Assembly: GCA_026168455.1 (NCBI GenBank)
Contig: JANSJX010000017.1
Location: forward strand, 1-64,000
Source: Theocolax elegans
Taxonomy: Eukaryota; Arthropoda; Insecta; Hymenoptera; Cerocephalidae
Direction of reading: 5' to 3'
DNA: 64,000 bases
Part shown: in pieces, positions 52,004 to 62,555 of the stretch
How the letters are laid out: each line of letters opens with the position of its first letter
Position numbering within the stretch: position 1 is the first letter of the stretch
Notes under the pieces: model-generated
Databases searched by the model: none
The model's input: the letters and a program-made list of their open reading frames with translations, nothing else
Told to the model about the DNA's origin: nothing
Made by a program: the position numbers and the translations under genes

Positions 52004-53016
52004 GAAACTTAAGCTCATTTTAGCTACCTTAAGCTGAATGTTAGCTCCACTGCAATAAGAACAGTGTCTCCAAGCTGACTGCGGCTTGAAATGAGCTGAA
52101 ACAAGGAAACTTAAGCTCATTTTAGCTACCTCAAGCTGAAAGTTAGCTCCACTGCAATAAGAGCAGTGTCTCCAAGCTGTCTGCGGCTTGAAATGAGCTG
52201 AAACAAGGAAACTTAACCTCATTTTAGCTACCTTAAGCTGAAAGTTAGCTCCACTGCAATAAGAACAGTGTCTCCAAGCTATCTCCGGCTAGAAATGAGC
52301 TGAAACAAGGAAACTTAAGCTCATTTTAGCTATCTTAAGCTGAAAGTTAGCTCCACTGCAATAAGAACAGTGTCTCCTAGCTGTCTGCGACTTGAAATGA
52401 GCTGAAACAAGGAAACTTAAGCTCATTTTAGCTACCTCAAGCTGAACATTAGCTCCACTGCAATAAGAACAGTTTCTCCAAGCTGTCTGCGGCTTGAAAT
52501 GAGCTGAAACAAGGAAACTTAAGCTCATTTTAGTTACCTTAAGCTGAACATTAGCTCCACTGCAATAAGAACAGTGTCTCCAAGCTGACTGCGGCTTGCA
52601 ATGAGCTGAAACAAGGAAACTTAACCTCATTTTAGCTACCTTAAGCTGAAAGTTAGCTCCACTGCAATAAGAACAGTGTCTCCTAGCTGACTGCGGCTTG
52701 AAATGAGCTGAAACAAGGAAACTTAAGCTCATTTTAGCTACCTTAAGCTGAAAGTTAGCTCCACTGCAATAAGAACAGTGTCTCCAAGCTATCTCCGTCT
52801 AGAAATGAGCTGAATTAAGGAAACTTAAGCTCATTTTAGCTACCTCAAGCTGAAAGTTAGCTCCACTGCAATAAGAACAGTGTCTCCAAGCTGTCTGCGA
52901 CTTGTAATGAGCTGAAACAAGCTGAAACAAGCTGAATAAGACTAAAATTATTTTCCCCTTTGTCTAGCAGTGGAAGCTAGGGTCCTAAGCACGTAAGATT
53001 TTTTTGACAGCAATCA
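52004..53016 (-). repeat. Partial third copy of the repeat D end block, cut at the inversion
   Basis: Nine monomers and the first part of a linker repeat the block at 50,364-52,003 at an offset of 1,640 (11 x 102 + 2 x 259). The linker stops inside GACAGCAATCA at about 53,016, where the array turns into the opposite orientation. Confidence 0.9.
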
Positions 53017-53521
53017 AAATGAGCTTAAGTTTCCTTGTTTCAGCTCATTTCATACCGCCGACAGCTTGGAGACACTGTTCTTATTGCAGTGGAGCTATCT
53101 TTCAGCTTGAGGTAGCTAAAATGAGCTTAAGTTTCCTTAATTCAGCTCATTTCTAGCCGCAGATAGCTTGGAGACACTGTTCTTATTGCAGTGGAGCTAA
53201 CTTTCAGCTTAGGGTAGCTAAAATAAGCTTAAGTTTCCTAGTTTCAGGTCATTTCAAGCCGCAGTCAGCTTGGAGACACTGTTCTTATTGCAGAGGAGCT
53301 AACTTTCAGCTTAAGGTAGCTAAAATGAGCTTAAGTTTCCTAGTTTCAGCTCATTTCAAGCCGCAGTCAGCTTGGAGACACTGTTATTATTGCAGTGGAG
53401 CTAACTTTCAGCTTGAGGTAGCTAAAATGAGCTTAAGTTTCCTAGTTTCAGCTCATTTCAAGCCGCAGTCAGCTTGGAGACACTGTTCTTATTGCAGAGG
53501 AGCTAACTTTCAGCTTAAGGT

Positions 53522-54276
53522 AGCTAAATAAGCTTAAGTTTCCTTGTTTCAGCTCATTTCAAGTCGCAGACAGCTTGGAGACACTGTTATTATTGCAGTG
53601 GAGCTAACTTTCAGCTTGAGGTAGCTAAAATGAGCTTAAGTTTCCTTGTTTCAGCTCATTTCAAGACGCAGACAGCTTGGAGACACTCTTCTTATTGCAG
53701 TGGAGCTAACTTTCAGCTTAAGGTAGCTAAAATGAGCTTAAGTTTCCTTGTTTCAGCTCATTTCATGCCGCCGACAGCTTGGAGACACTGTTCTTATTGC
53801 AGTGGAGCTAACTTTCAGCTTAAGGTAGCTAAAATGAGCTTAAGTTTCCTAGTTTCAGCTCATTTCAAGCCACAGTCAGCTTAGAGACACTGTTATTATT
53901 GCAGTGGAGCTAACTTTCAGCTTGAGGTAGCTAAAATGAGCTTAAGTTTCCTAGTTTCAGCTCATTTCAAGCCACAGTCAGCTTGGAGACACTGTTATTA
54001 TTGCAGTGGAGCTAACTTTCAGCTTGAGGTAGCTAAAATGAGCTTAATTTTCCATGTTTCAGCTCATTTCAAGTCGCAGACAGCTAGGAGACACTGTTCT
54101 TATTGCAGTGGAGCTAACTTTAGCTTAAGGTAGCTGAAATGAGCTTAAGTTTCCTTGTTTCAGCTCATTTCAAGACGCAGACAGCTTGGAGACACTCTTC
54201 TTATTGCAGTGGAGCTAACTTTCAGCTTAAGGCAGCTAAAATGAGCTTAATTTTCCATGTTTCAGCTCATTTCAAG
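53522..54276 (+). repeat. Duplicated block in the inverted segment, copy 1
   Basis: It starts at AGCTAAATAAGC and shares the order of its monomer variants with 54,621-55,375 at an offset of 1,099. The shared variants include TTTCATGCCGCCGACAGC and CAAGACGCAGACAGC. The copies part at a T/C difference in CAAGCCGC versus CAAGTCGC. Confidence 0.82.
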
Positions 54277-54620
54277 CCGCAGTCAGCTTGGAGACACTGT
54301 TCTATTGCAGAGGAGCTAACTTTCAGCTTAAGGTAGCTAAATAAGCTTAAGTTTCCTTGTTTCAGCTCATTTCAAGTCGCAGACAGCTTGGAGACACTGT
54401 TATTATTGCAGTGGAGCTAACTTTCAGCTTGAGGTAGCTAAAATGAGCTTAAGTTTCCTTGTTTCAGCCTTGGAGACTACGCTTCTTATTGCAGTGGAGC
54501 TAACTTTCAGCTTAAGGCAGCTAAAATGAGCTTAATTTTCCATGTTTCAGCTCATTTCAAGCCGCAGTCAGCTTGGAGACACTGTTCTTATTGCAGAGGA
54601 GCTAACTTTCAGCTTAAGGT

Positions 54621-55375
54621 AGCTAAATAAGCTTAAGTTTCCTTGTTTCAGCTCATTTCAAGTCGCAGACAGCTTGGAGACACTGTTATTATTGCAGTGG
54701 AGCTAACTTTCAGCTTGAGGTAGCTAAATGAGCTTAAGTTTCCTTGTTTCAGCTCATTTCAAGACGCAGGACAGCTTGGAGACACTCTTCTTATTGCAGT
54801 GGAGCTAACTTTCAGCTTAAGGTAGCTAAAATGAGCTTAAGTTTCCTTGTTTCAGCTCATTTCATGCCGCCGACAGCTTGGAGACACTGTTCTTATTGCA
54901 GTGGAGCTAACTTTCAGCTTAAGGTAGCTAAAATGAGCTTAAGTTTCCTAGTTTCAGCTCATTTCAAGCCACAGTCAGCTTGGAGACACTGTTATTATTG
55001 CAGTGGAGCTAACTTTCAGCTTGAGGTAGCTAAAATGAGCTTAAGTTTCCTAGTTTCAGCTCATTTCAAGCCACAGTCAGCTTGGAGACACTGTTATTAT
55101 TGCAGTGGAGCTAACTTTCAGCTTGAGGTAGCTAAAATGAGCTTAATTTTCCATGTTTCAGCTCATTTCAAGTCGCAGACAGCTAGGAGACACTGTTCTT
55201 ATTGCAGTGGAGCTAACTTTAGCTTAAGGTAGCTGAAATGAGCTTAAGTTTCCTTGTTTCAGCTCATTTCAAGACGCAGACAGCTTGGAGACACTCTTCT
55301 TATTGCAGTGGAGCTAACTTTCAGCTTAAGGCAGCTAAAATGAGCTTAATTTTCCATGTTTCAGCTCATTTCAAG
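54621..55375 (+). repeat. Duplicated block in the inverted segment, copy 2
   Basis: Second copy of the block at 53,522. It differs by a gained G in GACGCAGGACAGC and a lost A in GCTAAATGAGC. Between the two copies, near 54,468, one monomer has lost about 20 bp between two CAG triplets, giving GTTTCAGCCTTGGAG. Confidence 0.82.
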
Positions 55376-55557
55376 TCGCAGACAGCTAGGAGACACTGTT
55401 CTTATTGCAGTGGAGCTAACTTTAGCTTAAGGTAGCTAAAATGAGCTTAAGTTTCCTTGTTTCAGCTCATTTCAAGACGCAGACAGCTTGGAGACACTCT
55501 TCTTATTGCAGTGGAGCTAACTTTCAGCTTAAGGCAGCTAAAATGAGCTTAAGTTTC

Positions 55558-55815
55558 CTGCTAGTGTGGTAACGTTTCCGAAAATCAATAATGTCAGTTG
55601 CAATTGTAACGATGACAGGAAGTCAGTCTAAGTCCAGACTTTTGCTTCTTGCCGTTATCCGAAATATCAACACATAGACGGGTATCTTATAGTTGTCTCT
55701 AATCTATGGATTTAATAACCTGATTGCTGTCAAAAAAATCTTACGTGCTTAGGACCCTAGCTTCCACTGCTAGACAAATGGGAAAATATTTTTAGTCTTA
55801 TTCAGCTTGTTTCAG
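55558..55815 (+). repeat. Diverged inverted linker
   Basis: This is the only linker on the opposite strand. It is about full length and sits at the usual place between monomers. It differs clearly from the left-array copies: TTTCCGAAAATC for TTTCCCAAAATC, GTCAGTTGCAATTG for GTCATTTGCAATTG, GTAACGATGACAGGAAG for GTTATGAAAACAGCAAG, and GCCGTTATCC for GCCGGCATCC. Most changes fall in its first half. Confidence 0.92.
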
Positions 55816-56230
55816 CTTGTTTCAGCTCATTTCAAGGCGCAGTCAGCTTGGAGACACTGTTCTTATTGCAGTGGAGCTAACTTTCAGCTTGAGGTAGCTA
55901 AAATGAGCTGAAGTTTCCATGTTTCAGCTCATTTCAAGTCGCAGACAGCTTGGAGACACTGTTCTTATTGCAGTGGAGCTAACTTTCAGCTTAAGGTAGC
56001 TAAAATGAGCTTAAGTTTCCTAGTTTCAGCTCATTTCAAGCCGCAGTCAGCTTGGAGACACTGTTCTTATTGCAGAGGAGCTAACTTTCAGCTTAAGGTA
56101 GCTAAAATAAGCTTAAGTTTCCTAGTTTCAGCTCATTTCAAGCCGCAGACAGCTTGGAGACACTGTTCTTATTGCAGTGGAGCTAACTTTCAGCTTAAGG
56201 TAGCTAAAATGAGCTTAAGTTTCATTGTTT

Positions 56231-56240
56231 CAGCCTTGAT
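56231..56240. other. Junction between the two satellites
   Basis: A 102-bp monomer is cut after GTTTCAGC and the 21-bp satellite begins at once with CTTGATAGCATCG. There is no intervening unique sequence. Confidence 0.9.
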
Positions 56241-56400
56241 AGCATCGTTTTCACATTGATAGCAATCGTTTGTACATAGATTTCAATCGTTTGCACCTTG
56301 ATAGCATCGTTTGCACCTTGATTGCAATCGTTTGCACCTTGATAGCATCGTTTTCACATTGATAGCAATCGTTTGTACATAGATTCCAATTGTTTGCACC

Positions 56401-57845
56401 TTGATAGCATCGTTTGCACCTTGATTGCAATAGTTTGCACCTTGATAGCATCGTTTTCATATTGATTGCAATCGTTTGCACCTTGATAGCAATCTTTTGC
56501 ACATTGATTGCAATCGTTTGCACCTTGATAGCATCGTTTTCACATTGATAGCAATCGTTTGCACTTTGATTGCAATCGTTTGCACCTTGATTGCAATCGT
56601 TTGCACCTTGATTGCAATCGTTTGCACCTTGATAGCAATCGTTTGCACATTGATTGCAATCGTTTGCACCTTGATTGAAATCCTTTGCACCTTGATAGCA
56701 TCGTTTTTACATTGATAGCAATCGTTTGCACATTGATTGCAATCGTTTGCACATTGATTGCAATCGTTTGCACCTTGATTACAATCCTTTGCACCTTGAT
56801 TGCAATCGTTTGCACCATGATTGCATTTGTTTGCACCTTGATAGCAATCGTTTGTACATAGATTGCAATCGTTTGCACCTTGATAGCATCGTTTGCACCT
56901 TGATTGCAATCGTTTGCACCTTGATTGCAATCGTTTGCTCCATGATTGCAATCGTTTGCACCTTGATAGCATCGTTTTCACATTGATAGCAATCGCTTGT
57001 ACATAGATTGCAATCGTTTGCTCCATGATGGCATCGTTTTTACATTGATAGCAATCGTTTGTACATAGATTGCAATCGTTTGCACCTTGATAGCATCGTT
57101 TTCACATTGATAGCAATCGTTTGTACATAGATTGCAATTGTTTGCACCTTGATTGCAAACGTTTGCACCTTGATAGCATCGTTTTCACATTGATAGCAAT
57201 CGTTTGCACATTGAATGCAATCGTTTACGCATTGATAGCAAACCTTTGCACCTTGATTGCAATCTTTTGCACCTTGATTGCAATCGTTGGCACCTTGATT
57301 GCAATCGTTTGCACCATGATTGCATTCGTTTGCATCTTGATAGCATCGTTTTGACATTGATAGCAATCGTTTGCACCTTGATTGCAATCGTTTGCACATA
57401 GATTGCAATCGTTTGCACCTTGATTGCAATCATTTGCACCTTGATAGCATCGTTTTCACATTGATAGCAATCGTTTGCACATTGATTGCAATAGTTTGCA
57501 CCTTGATAGCATCGTTTTCATATTGATTGCAATCGTTTGCACCTTGATAGCAATCTTTTGCACATTGATTGCAATCGTTTGCACCTTGATAGCATCGTTT
57601 TCACATTGATAGCAATCGTTTGCACATTGATTGCAATCGTTTGCACCTTGATTGAAATCCTTTGCACCTTGATAGCATCGTTTTTACATTGATAGCAATC
57701 GTTTGCAGAATGATTGCAATCGTTTGCACATTGATTGCAATCGTTTGCACCTTGATTACAATCCTTTGCACCTTGATTGCAATCGTTTGCACCATGATTG
57801 CATTTGTTTGCACCTTGATAGCAATCGTTTGTACATAGATTGCAA
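56401..57845. repeat. Long duplication in the 21-bp array, copy 1
   Basis: The order of unit variants from about 56,401 to 57,845 is repeated at 62,556-64,000 at a constant offset of 6,155. Rare units such as TTTACGCATTGATAGC, GTTTGCAGAATGATTGC and CAATCGTTGGCACC occur in both. The copies differ at 56,406 (A) versus 62,561 (T), close to the left limit. Confidence 0.9.
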
Positions 57846-58484
57846 TCGTTTGCACCTTGATAGCATCGTTTGCACCTTGATTGCAATCGTTTACACCCTG
57901 ATAGCATCGTCTTCACATCGAATGCAATTGTTTGCACATTGATAGCATCTTTTTCAAATTGATAGCAATCGTTTGCACATTGATTGCAATCGTTTGCACC
58001 TTGATAGTATCGTTTTCACATTGATTGCAATCGTTTGCACCTTGATTGCAATCTTTTGCACCTTGATTGCAATCGTTTGCTCCTTGATTGCAATCGTTTG
58101 CACCTTGATAGCATTCGTTTGCACCTTGATTGCAATCGTTTGCACCTTGATAGCATTCGTTTGCACCTTGATTGCTATCGTTTGCTCCTTGATTGCAATC
58201 GTTTGCACCTTGATTGCATTCGTTTGCACCTTGATTGCAATCGTTTGCAACTTGACAGCATCGTTTTCACATTGATAGCAATCGTTTGCACCTTGATTGC
58301 AATTGTTTGCTCCTTGATTGCAATCGTTTGCACCTTGATTGCATTCGTTTGCACCTTGATTGCAATCGTTTGCAACTTGACAGCATCGTTTTCACATTGA
58401 TAGCAATCGTTTGCACCTTGATTGCAATCGTTGCACCTTGATTGCAATCGTTTGCACCTTGATTGCAATCGTTTGCACAATGAT

Positions 58485-58520
58485 TGCAAACGTTTGCACC
58501 TTGGCAAGCAAACGTTTGCA
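58485..58520. repeat. Double palindrome, copy 1
   Basis: Two arms, TGCAAACGTTTGC and GCAAACGTTTGCA, are perfect reverse complements over 13 bp around a 10-base loop, ACCTTGGCAA. Each arm also contains the 12-bp palindrome GCAAACGTTTGC. The structure could form a hairpin or cruciform. Confidence 0.92.
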
Positions 58521-58996
58521 CATTGATTGCAGTCGTTTGCACATTGTTTTCACATTGATAGCAATCGTTTTCACATTGATTGCAATCTTTTGCACATTGT
58601 TTGCAGTCGTTTGCACCTTGATAGCATCGTTTTCACATTGATAGCAATCGTTTGCACCTTGATTGCAATCGTTTGCACCTTGATTGCAATCGTTTGCACC
58701 TTGATAGCAATTGTTTGCACATTGATTGCGGTCGTTTGCACCTTGATTGGAATCGTTTGCACCATGATTGCATTCGTTTGCATCTTGATAGCATCGTTTT
58801 GACATTGATAGCAATCGTTTGCACCTTGATTGCAATCGTTTGCACATAGATTGCAATCGTTTGCACCTTGATTGCAATCGTTTGCAACTTGACAGCATCG
58901 TTTTCACATTGATAGCAATCGTTTGCACCTTGATTGCAATCGTTGCACCTTGATTGCAATCGTTTGCACCTTGATAGCAATCGTTTGCACAATGAT

Positions 58997-59032
58997 TGCA
59001 AACGTTTGCACCTTGGCAAGCAAACGTTTGCA
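58997..59032. repeat. Double palindrome, copy 2
   Basis: Same perfect 13-bp arms and 10-base loop as at 58,485. Confidence 0.92.
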
Positions 59033-59853
59033 CATTGATTGCAGTCGTTTGCACATTGATAACAATCGTTTTCACATTGATAGCAATCGTTTTCACATTG
59101 ATTGCAATCTTTTGCACGTTGATTGCAGTCGTTTGCACCTTGATAGCATCGTTTTCACATTGATAGCAATCGTTTGCACCTTGATTGCAATCGTTTGCAC
59201 CTTGATTGCAATTGTTTGCACCTTGATAGCAATTGTTTGCACATTGATTGCGGTCGTTTGCACCTTGATTGGAATCGTTTGCACCATGATTGCATTCGTT
59301 TGCATCTAGATAGCATCGTTTTGACATTGATAGCAATCGTTTGCACCTTGATTGCAATCGTTTGCACATAGATTGCAATCGTTTGCACCTTGATTGCAAT
59401 CATTTGCACCTTGATAGCATCGTTTTCACATTGATAGCAATCGTTTGCACATTGATTGCAATCGTTTGCACCTTGATTGCAATCTTTTGCACCTTGATTG
59501 CAATCGTTTGCTCCTTGATTGCAATCGTTTGCACCTTGATAGCATTCGTTTGCACCTTGATTGCAATCTTTTGCACCTTGATAGCATTCGTTTGCACCTT
59601 GATTGCTATCGTTTGCTCCTTGATTGCAATCGTTTGCACCTTGATTGCATTCGTTTGCACCTTGATTGCAATCGTTTGCACCTTGATTGCAATCGTTTGC
59701 ACCTTGATTGCATTCGTTTGCACCTTGATTGCAATCGTTTGCAACTTGACAGCATCGTTTTCACATTGATAGCAATCGTTTGCACCTTGATTGCAATCGT
59801 TGCACCTTGATTGCAATCGTTTGCACCTTGATTGCAATCGTTTGCACAATGAT

Positions 59854-59889
59854 TGCAAACGTTTGCACCTTGGCAAGCAAACGTTTGCA
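59854..59889. repeat. Double palindrome, copy 3
   Basis: Identical structure, 1,369 bp after copy 1. Confidence 0.92.
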
Positions 59890-60365
59890 CATTGATTGCA
59901 GTCGTTTGCACATTGTTTTCACATTGATAGCAATCGTTTTCACATTGATTGCAATCTTTTGCACATTGTTTGCAGTCGTTTGCACCTTGATAGCATCGTT
60001 TTCACATTGATAGCAATCGTTTGCACCTTGATTGCAATCGTTTGCACCTTGATTGCAATCGTTTGCACCTTGATAGCAATTGTTTGCACATTGATTGCGG
60101 TCGTTTGCACCTTGATTGGAATCGTTTGCACCATGATTGCATTCGTTTGCATCTTGATAGCATCGTTTTGACATTGATAGCAATCGTTTGCACCTTGATT
60201 GCAATCGTTTGCACATAGATTGCAATCGTTTGCACCTTGATTGCAATCGTTTGCAACTTGACAGCATCGTTTTCACATTGATAGCAATCGTTTGCACCTT
60301 GATTGCAATCGTTGCACCTTGATTGCAATCGTTTGCACCTTGATTGCAATCGTTTGCACAATGAT

Positions 60366-60401
60366 TGCAAACGTTTGCACCTTGGCAAGCAAACGTTTGC
60401 A
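60366..60401. repeat. Double palindrome, copy 4
   Basis: Identical structure, 1,369 bp after copy 2. Confidence 0.92.
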
Positions 60402-61284
60402 CATTGATTGCAGTCGTTTGCACATTGATAACAATCGTTTTCACATTGATAGCAATCGTTTTCACATTGATTGCAATCTTTTGCACATTGATTGCAGTCG
60501 TTTGCATCTTGATAGCATCGTTTTCACATTGATAGTAATCGTTTGCACCTTGATTGCAATCGTTTGCACCTTGATTGCAATCGTTTGCACCTTGATAGCA
60601 ATTGTTTGCACATTGATTGCGGTCGTTTGCACCTTGATTGGAAACGTTTGCACCATGATTGCATTCGTTTGCATCTTGATAGAATCGTTTTGACATTGAT
60701 AGCAATCGTTTGCACCTTGATTGCAATCGTTTGCACATAGATTGCAATCGTTTGCACCTTGATTGCAATCATTTGCACCTTGATAGCATCGTTTTCACAT
60801 TGATAGCAATCGTTTGCACATTGATTGCAATCGTTTGCACCTTGATTGCAATCTTTTGCACCTTGATTGCAATCGTTTGCTCCTTGATTGCAATCGTTTG
60901 CACCTTGATAGCATTCGTTTGCACCTTGATTGCAATCGTTTGCACCTTGATAGCATTCGTTTGCACCTTGATTGCTATCGTTTGCTCCTTGATTGCAATC
61001 GTTTGTACCTTGATTGCATTCGTTTGCACCTTGATTGCAATCGTTTGCAACTTGACAGCATCGTTTTCACATTGATAGCAATCGTTTGCACCTTGATTGC
61101 AATCGTTTGCTCCTTGATTGCAATCGTTTGCACCTTGATTGCATTCGTTTGCACCTTGATTGCAATCGTTTGCAACTTGACAGCATCGTTTTCACATTGA
61201 TAGCAATCGTTTGCACCTTGATTGCAATCGTTGCACCTTGATTGCAATCGTTTGCACCTTGATTGCAATCGTTTGCACAATGAT

Positions 61285-61320
61285 TGCAAACGTTTGCACC
61301 TTGGCAAGCAAACGTTTGCA
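61285..61320. repeat. Double palindrome, copy 5
   Basis: Arms and loop are intact. It is followed by AATTG instead of the CATTG seen in most copies. Confidence 0.92.
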
Positions 61321-61785
61321 AATTGATTGCAGTCGTTTGCACATTGATAACAATCGTTTTCACATTGATAGCAATCGTTTTCACATTGATTGCAATCTTT
61401 TGCACATTGATTGCAGTCGTTTGCACCTTGATAGCATCGTTTTCACATTGATAGCAATCGTTTGCACCTTGATTGCAATCGTTTGCACCTTGATTGCAAT
61501 CGTTTGCACCTTGATAGCAATTGTTTGCACATTGATTGCGGTCGTTTGCACCTTGATTGGAATCGTTTGCACCATGATTGCATTCGTTTGCATCTTGATA
61601 GCATCGTTTTGACATTGATAGCAATCGTTTGCACCTTGATTGCAATCGTTTGCACCTTGATTGCAATCGTTTGCAACTTGACAGCATCGTTTTCACATTG
61701 ATAGCAATCGTTTGCACCTTGATTGCAATCGTTGCACCTTGATTGCAATCGTTTGCACCTTGATTGCAATCGTTTGCACAATGAT

Positions 61786-61821
61786 TGCAAACGTTTGCAC
61801 CTTGGCAAGCAAACGTTTGCA
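61786..61821. repeat. Double palindrome, copy 6
   Basis: Identical structure. A seventh, damaged version near 62,082-62,117 keeps the right arm, but its left arm reads TGCATTCGTTTGC. Confidence 0.92.
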
Positions 61822-62555
61822 CATTGATTGCAGTCGTTTGCACATTGATAACAATCGTTTTCACATTGATAGCAATCGTTTTCACATTGATTGCAATCTT
61901 TTGCACATTGACTGCAGTCATTTGCACCTTGATAGCATCGTTTTCACATTGATAGCAATCGTTTGCACCTTGATTGCAATCGTTTGCACCTTGATTGCAA
62001 TCGTTTGCACCTTGGTAGCAATTGTTTGCACATTGATTGCGGTCGTTTGCACCTTGATTGGAATCGTTTGCACCATGATTGCATTCGTTTGCACCTTGGC
62101 AAGCAAACGTTTGCAAATTGATTGCAGTCGTTTGCACATTGATAACAATCGTTTTCACATTGATAGCAATCGTTTTCACATTGATTGCAACCTTTTGCAC
62201 ATTGATTGCAGTCGTTTGCACCTTGATAGCATCGTTTTCACATTGATAGCAATCGTTTGCACCTTGATTGCAATCGTTTGCACCTTGATTGCAATCGTTT
62301 GCACCTTGATAGCAATTGTTTGCACATTGATTGCGGTCGTTTGCACCTTGATTGGAATCGTTTGCACCATGATTGCATTCGTTTGCATCTTGATAGCATC
62401 GTTTTGACATTGATAGCAATCGTTGGCACCTTGATTGCAATCGTTTGCACCATGATTGCATTCGTTTGCATCTTGATAGCATCGTTTTGACATTGATAGC
62501 AATCGTTTGCACCTTGATTGCAATCGTTTGCACATAGATTGCAATCGTTTGCACC

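Larger units (their letters stand above)
1..53016 (-). repeat. Main satellite array: 102-bp monomers with 259-bp linkers
   Basis: The same 102-bp unit recurs head to tail throughout. On the plus strand a typical monomer starts GAAACTTAAGCTCATTTTAG, passes TTAGCTCCACTGCAATAAG and GTGTCTCCAAGCTGACTGCG, and ends GAAATGAGCTGAAACAAG. By length arithmetic there are roughly 360 monomers once about 64 linkers of about 259 bp are removed. Monomer variants differ at a few fixed sites: TTAAG/TCAAG, GAAAG/GAATG/GAACA, AGAAC/AGAGC/AGCGC, GACTGCG/GTCTGCG/ATCTCCG. The minus strand has one open frame of 34 codons per monomer. I call it non-coding because common variants put stops in that frame and most other changes alter the amino acid. 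Strand is given as the direction of that frame. A eukaryotic satellite is the only annotation I can support; I do not recognise the family. Confidence 0.96.
53017..56234 (+). repeat. Inverted segment of the 102-bp satellite
   Basis: The monomer now appears as its reverse complement, starting AAATGAGCTTAAGTTTCC. About 29 monomers and one linker fit in the 3.2 kb. The monomers carry variants not seen in the left array, such as CCTAGTTTCAGC, CAAGACGCAGACAGC, ACTGTTATTATTGCAG, GCAGAGGAGC and TTAATTTTCCATG. The same 34-codon frame is now open on the plus strand. The segment is a separate subfamily, not a recent flip of its left neighbour. Confidence 0.93.
58330..62555. repeat. About 1,369-bp higher-order repeat in the 21-bp array, with ~510-bp sub-blocks
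   Basis: Positions 58,392-59,399 match 59,761-60,768 at an offset of 1,369. A further, altered copy follows; it lost 63 bp (three units) and gained a 125-bp duplication near 61,076-61,200. Inside each copy a sub-block marked by CAACTTGACAGCATCG recurs about every 510 bp, for example at 58,375 and 58,885, and at 59,744 and 60,254. Each sub-block contains one unit that lost a T (CAATCGTTGCACC) and one double palindrome. Confidence 0.86.

Noticed and set aside
1370..52732. Many minus-strand open frames of 60-232 codons with a 34-residue repeat
   Set aside because: They are the 102-bp satellite read in its open frame. Ends are set by indels, by linkers or by recurrent in-frame stop variants, and variants are mostly amino-acid changing. 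No promoter, intron pattern or conserved start was seen.
1..53016. 34-residue protein repeats similar in length to TPR, PPR or TAL-effector repeats
   Set aside because: Only the length agrees. The residues do not show the TPR or PPR helix pattern or the TAL repeat signature, and the frame is not conserved.
53325..56259. Plus-strand open frames with the same 34-residue repeat
   Set aside because: They are the same satellite in inverted orientation; there is no independent evidence of coding.
61067..62554. 495-codon minus-strand frame and other long frames in the 21-bp array
   Set aside because: The 21-bp consensus is stop-free in five of six frames, so long frames arise on both strands at once. 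Overlapping frames in opposite directions repeat the same unit peptides.
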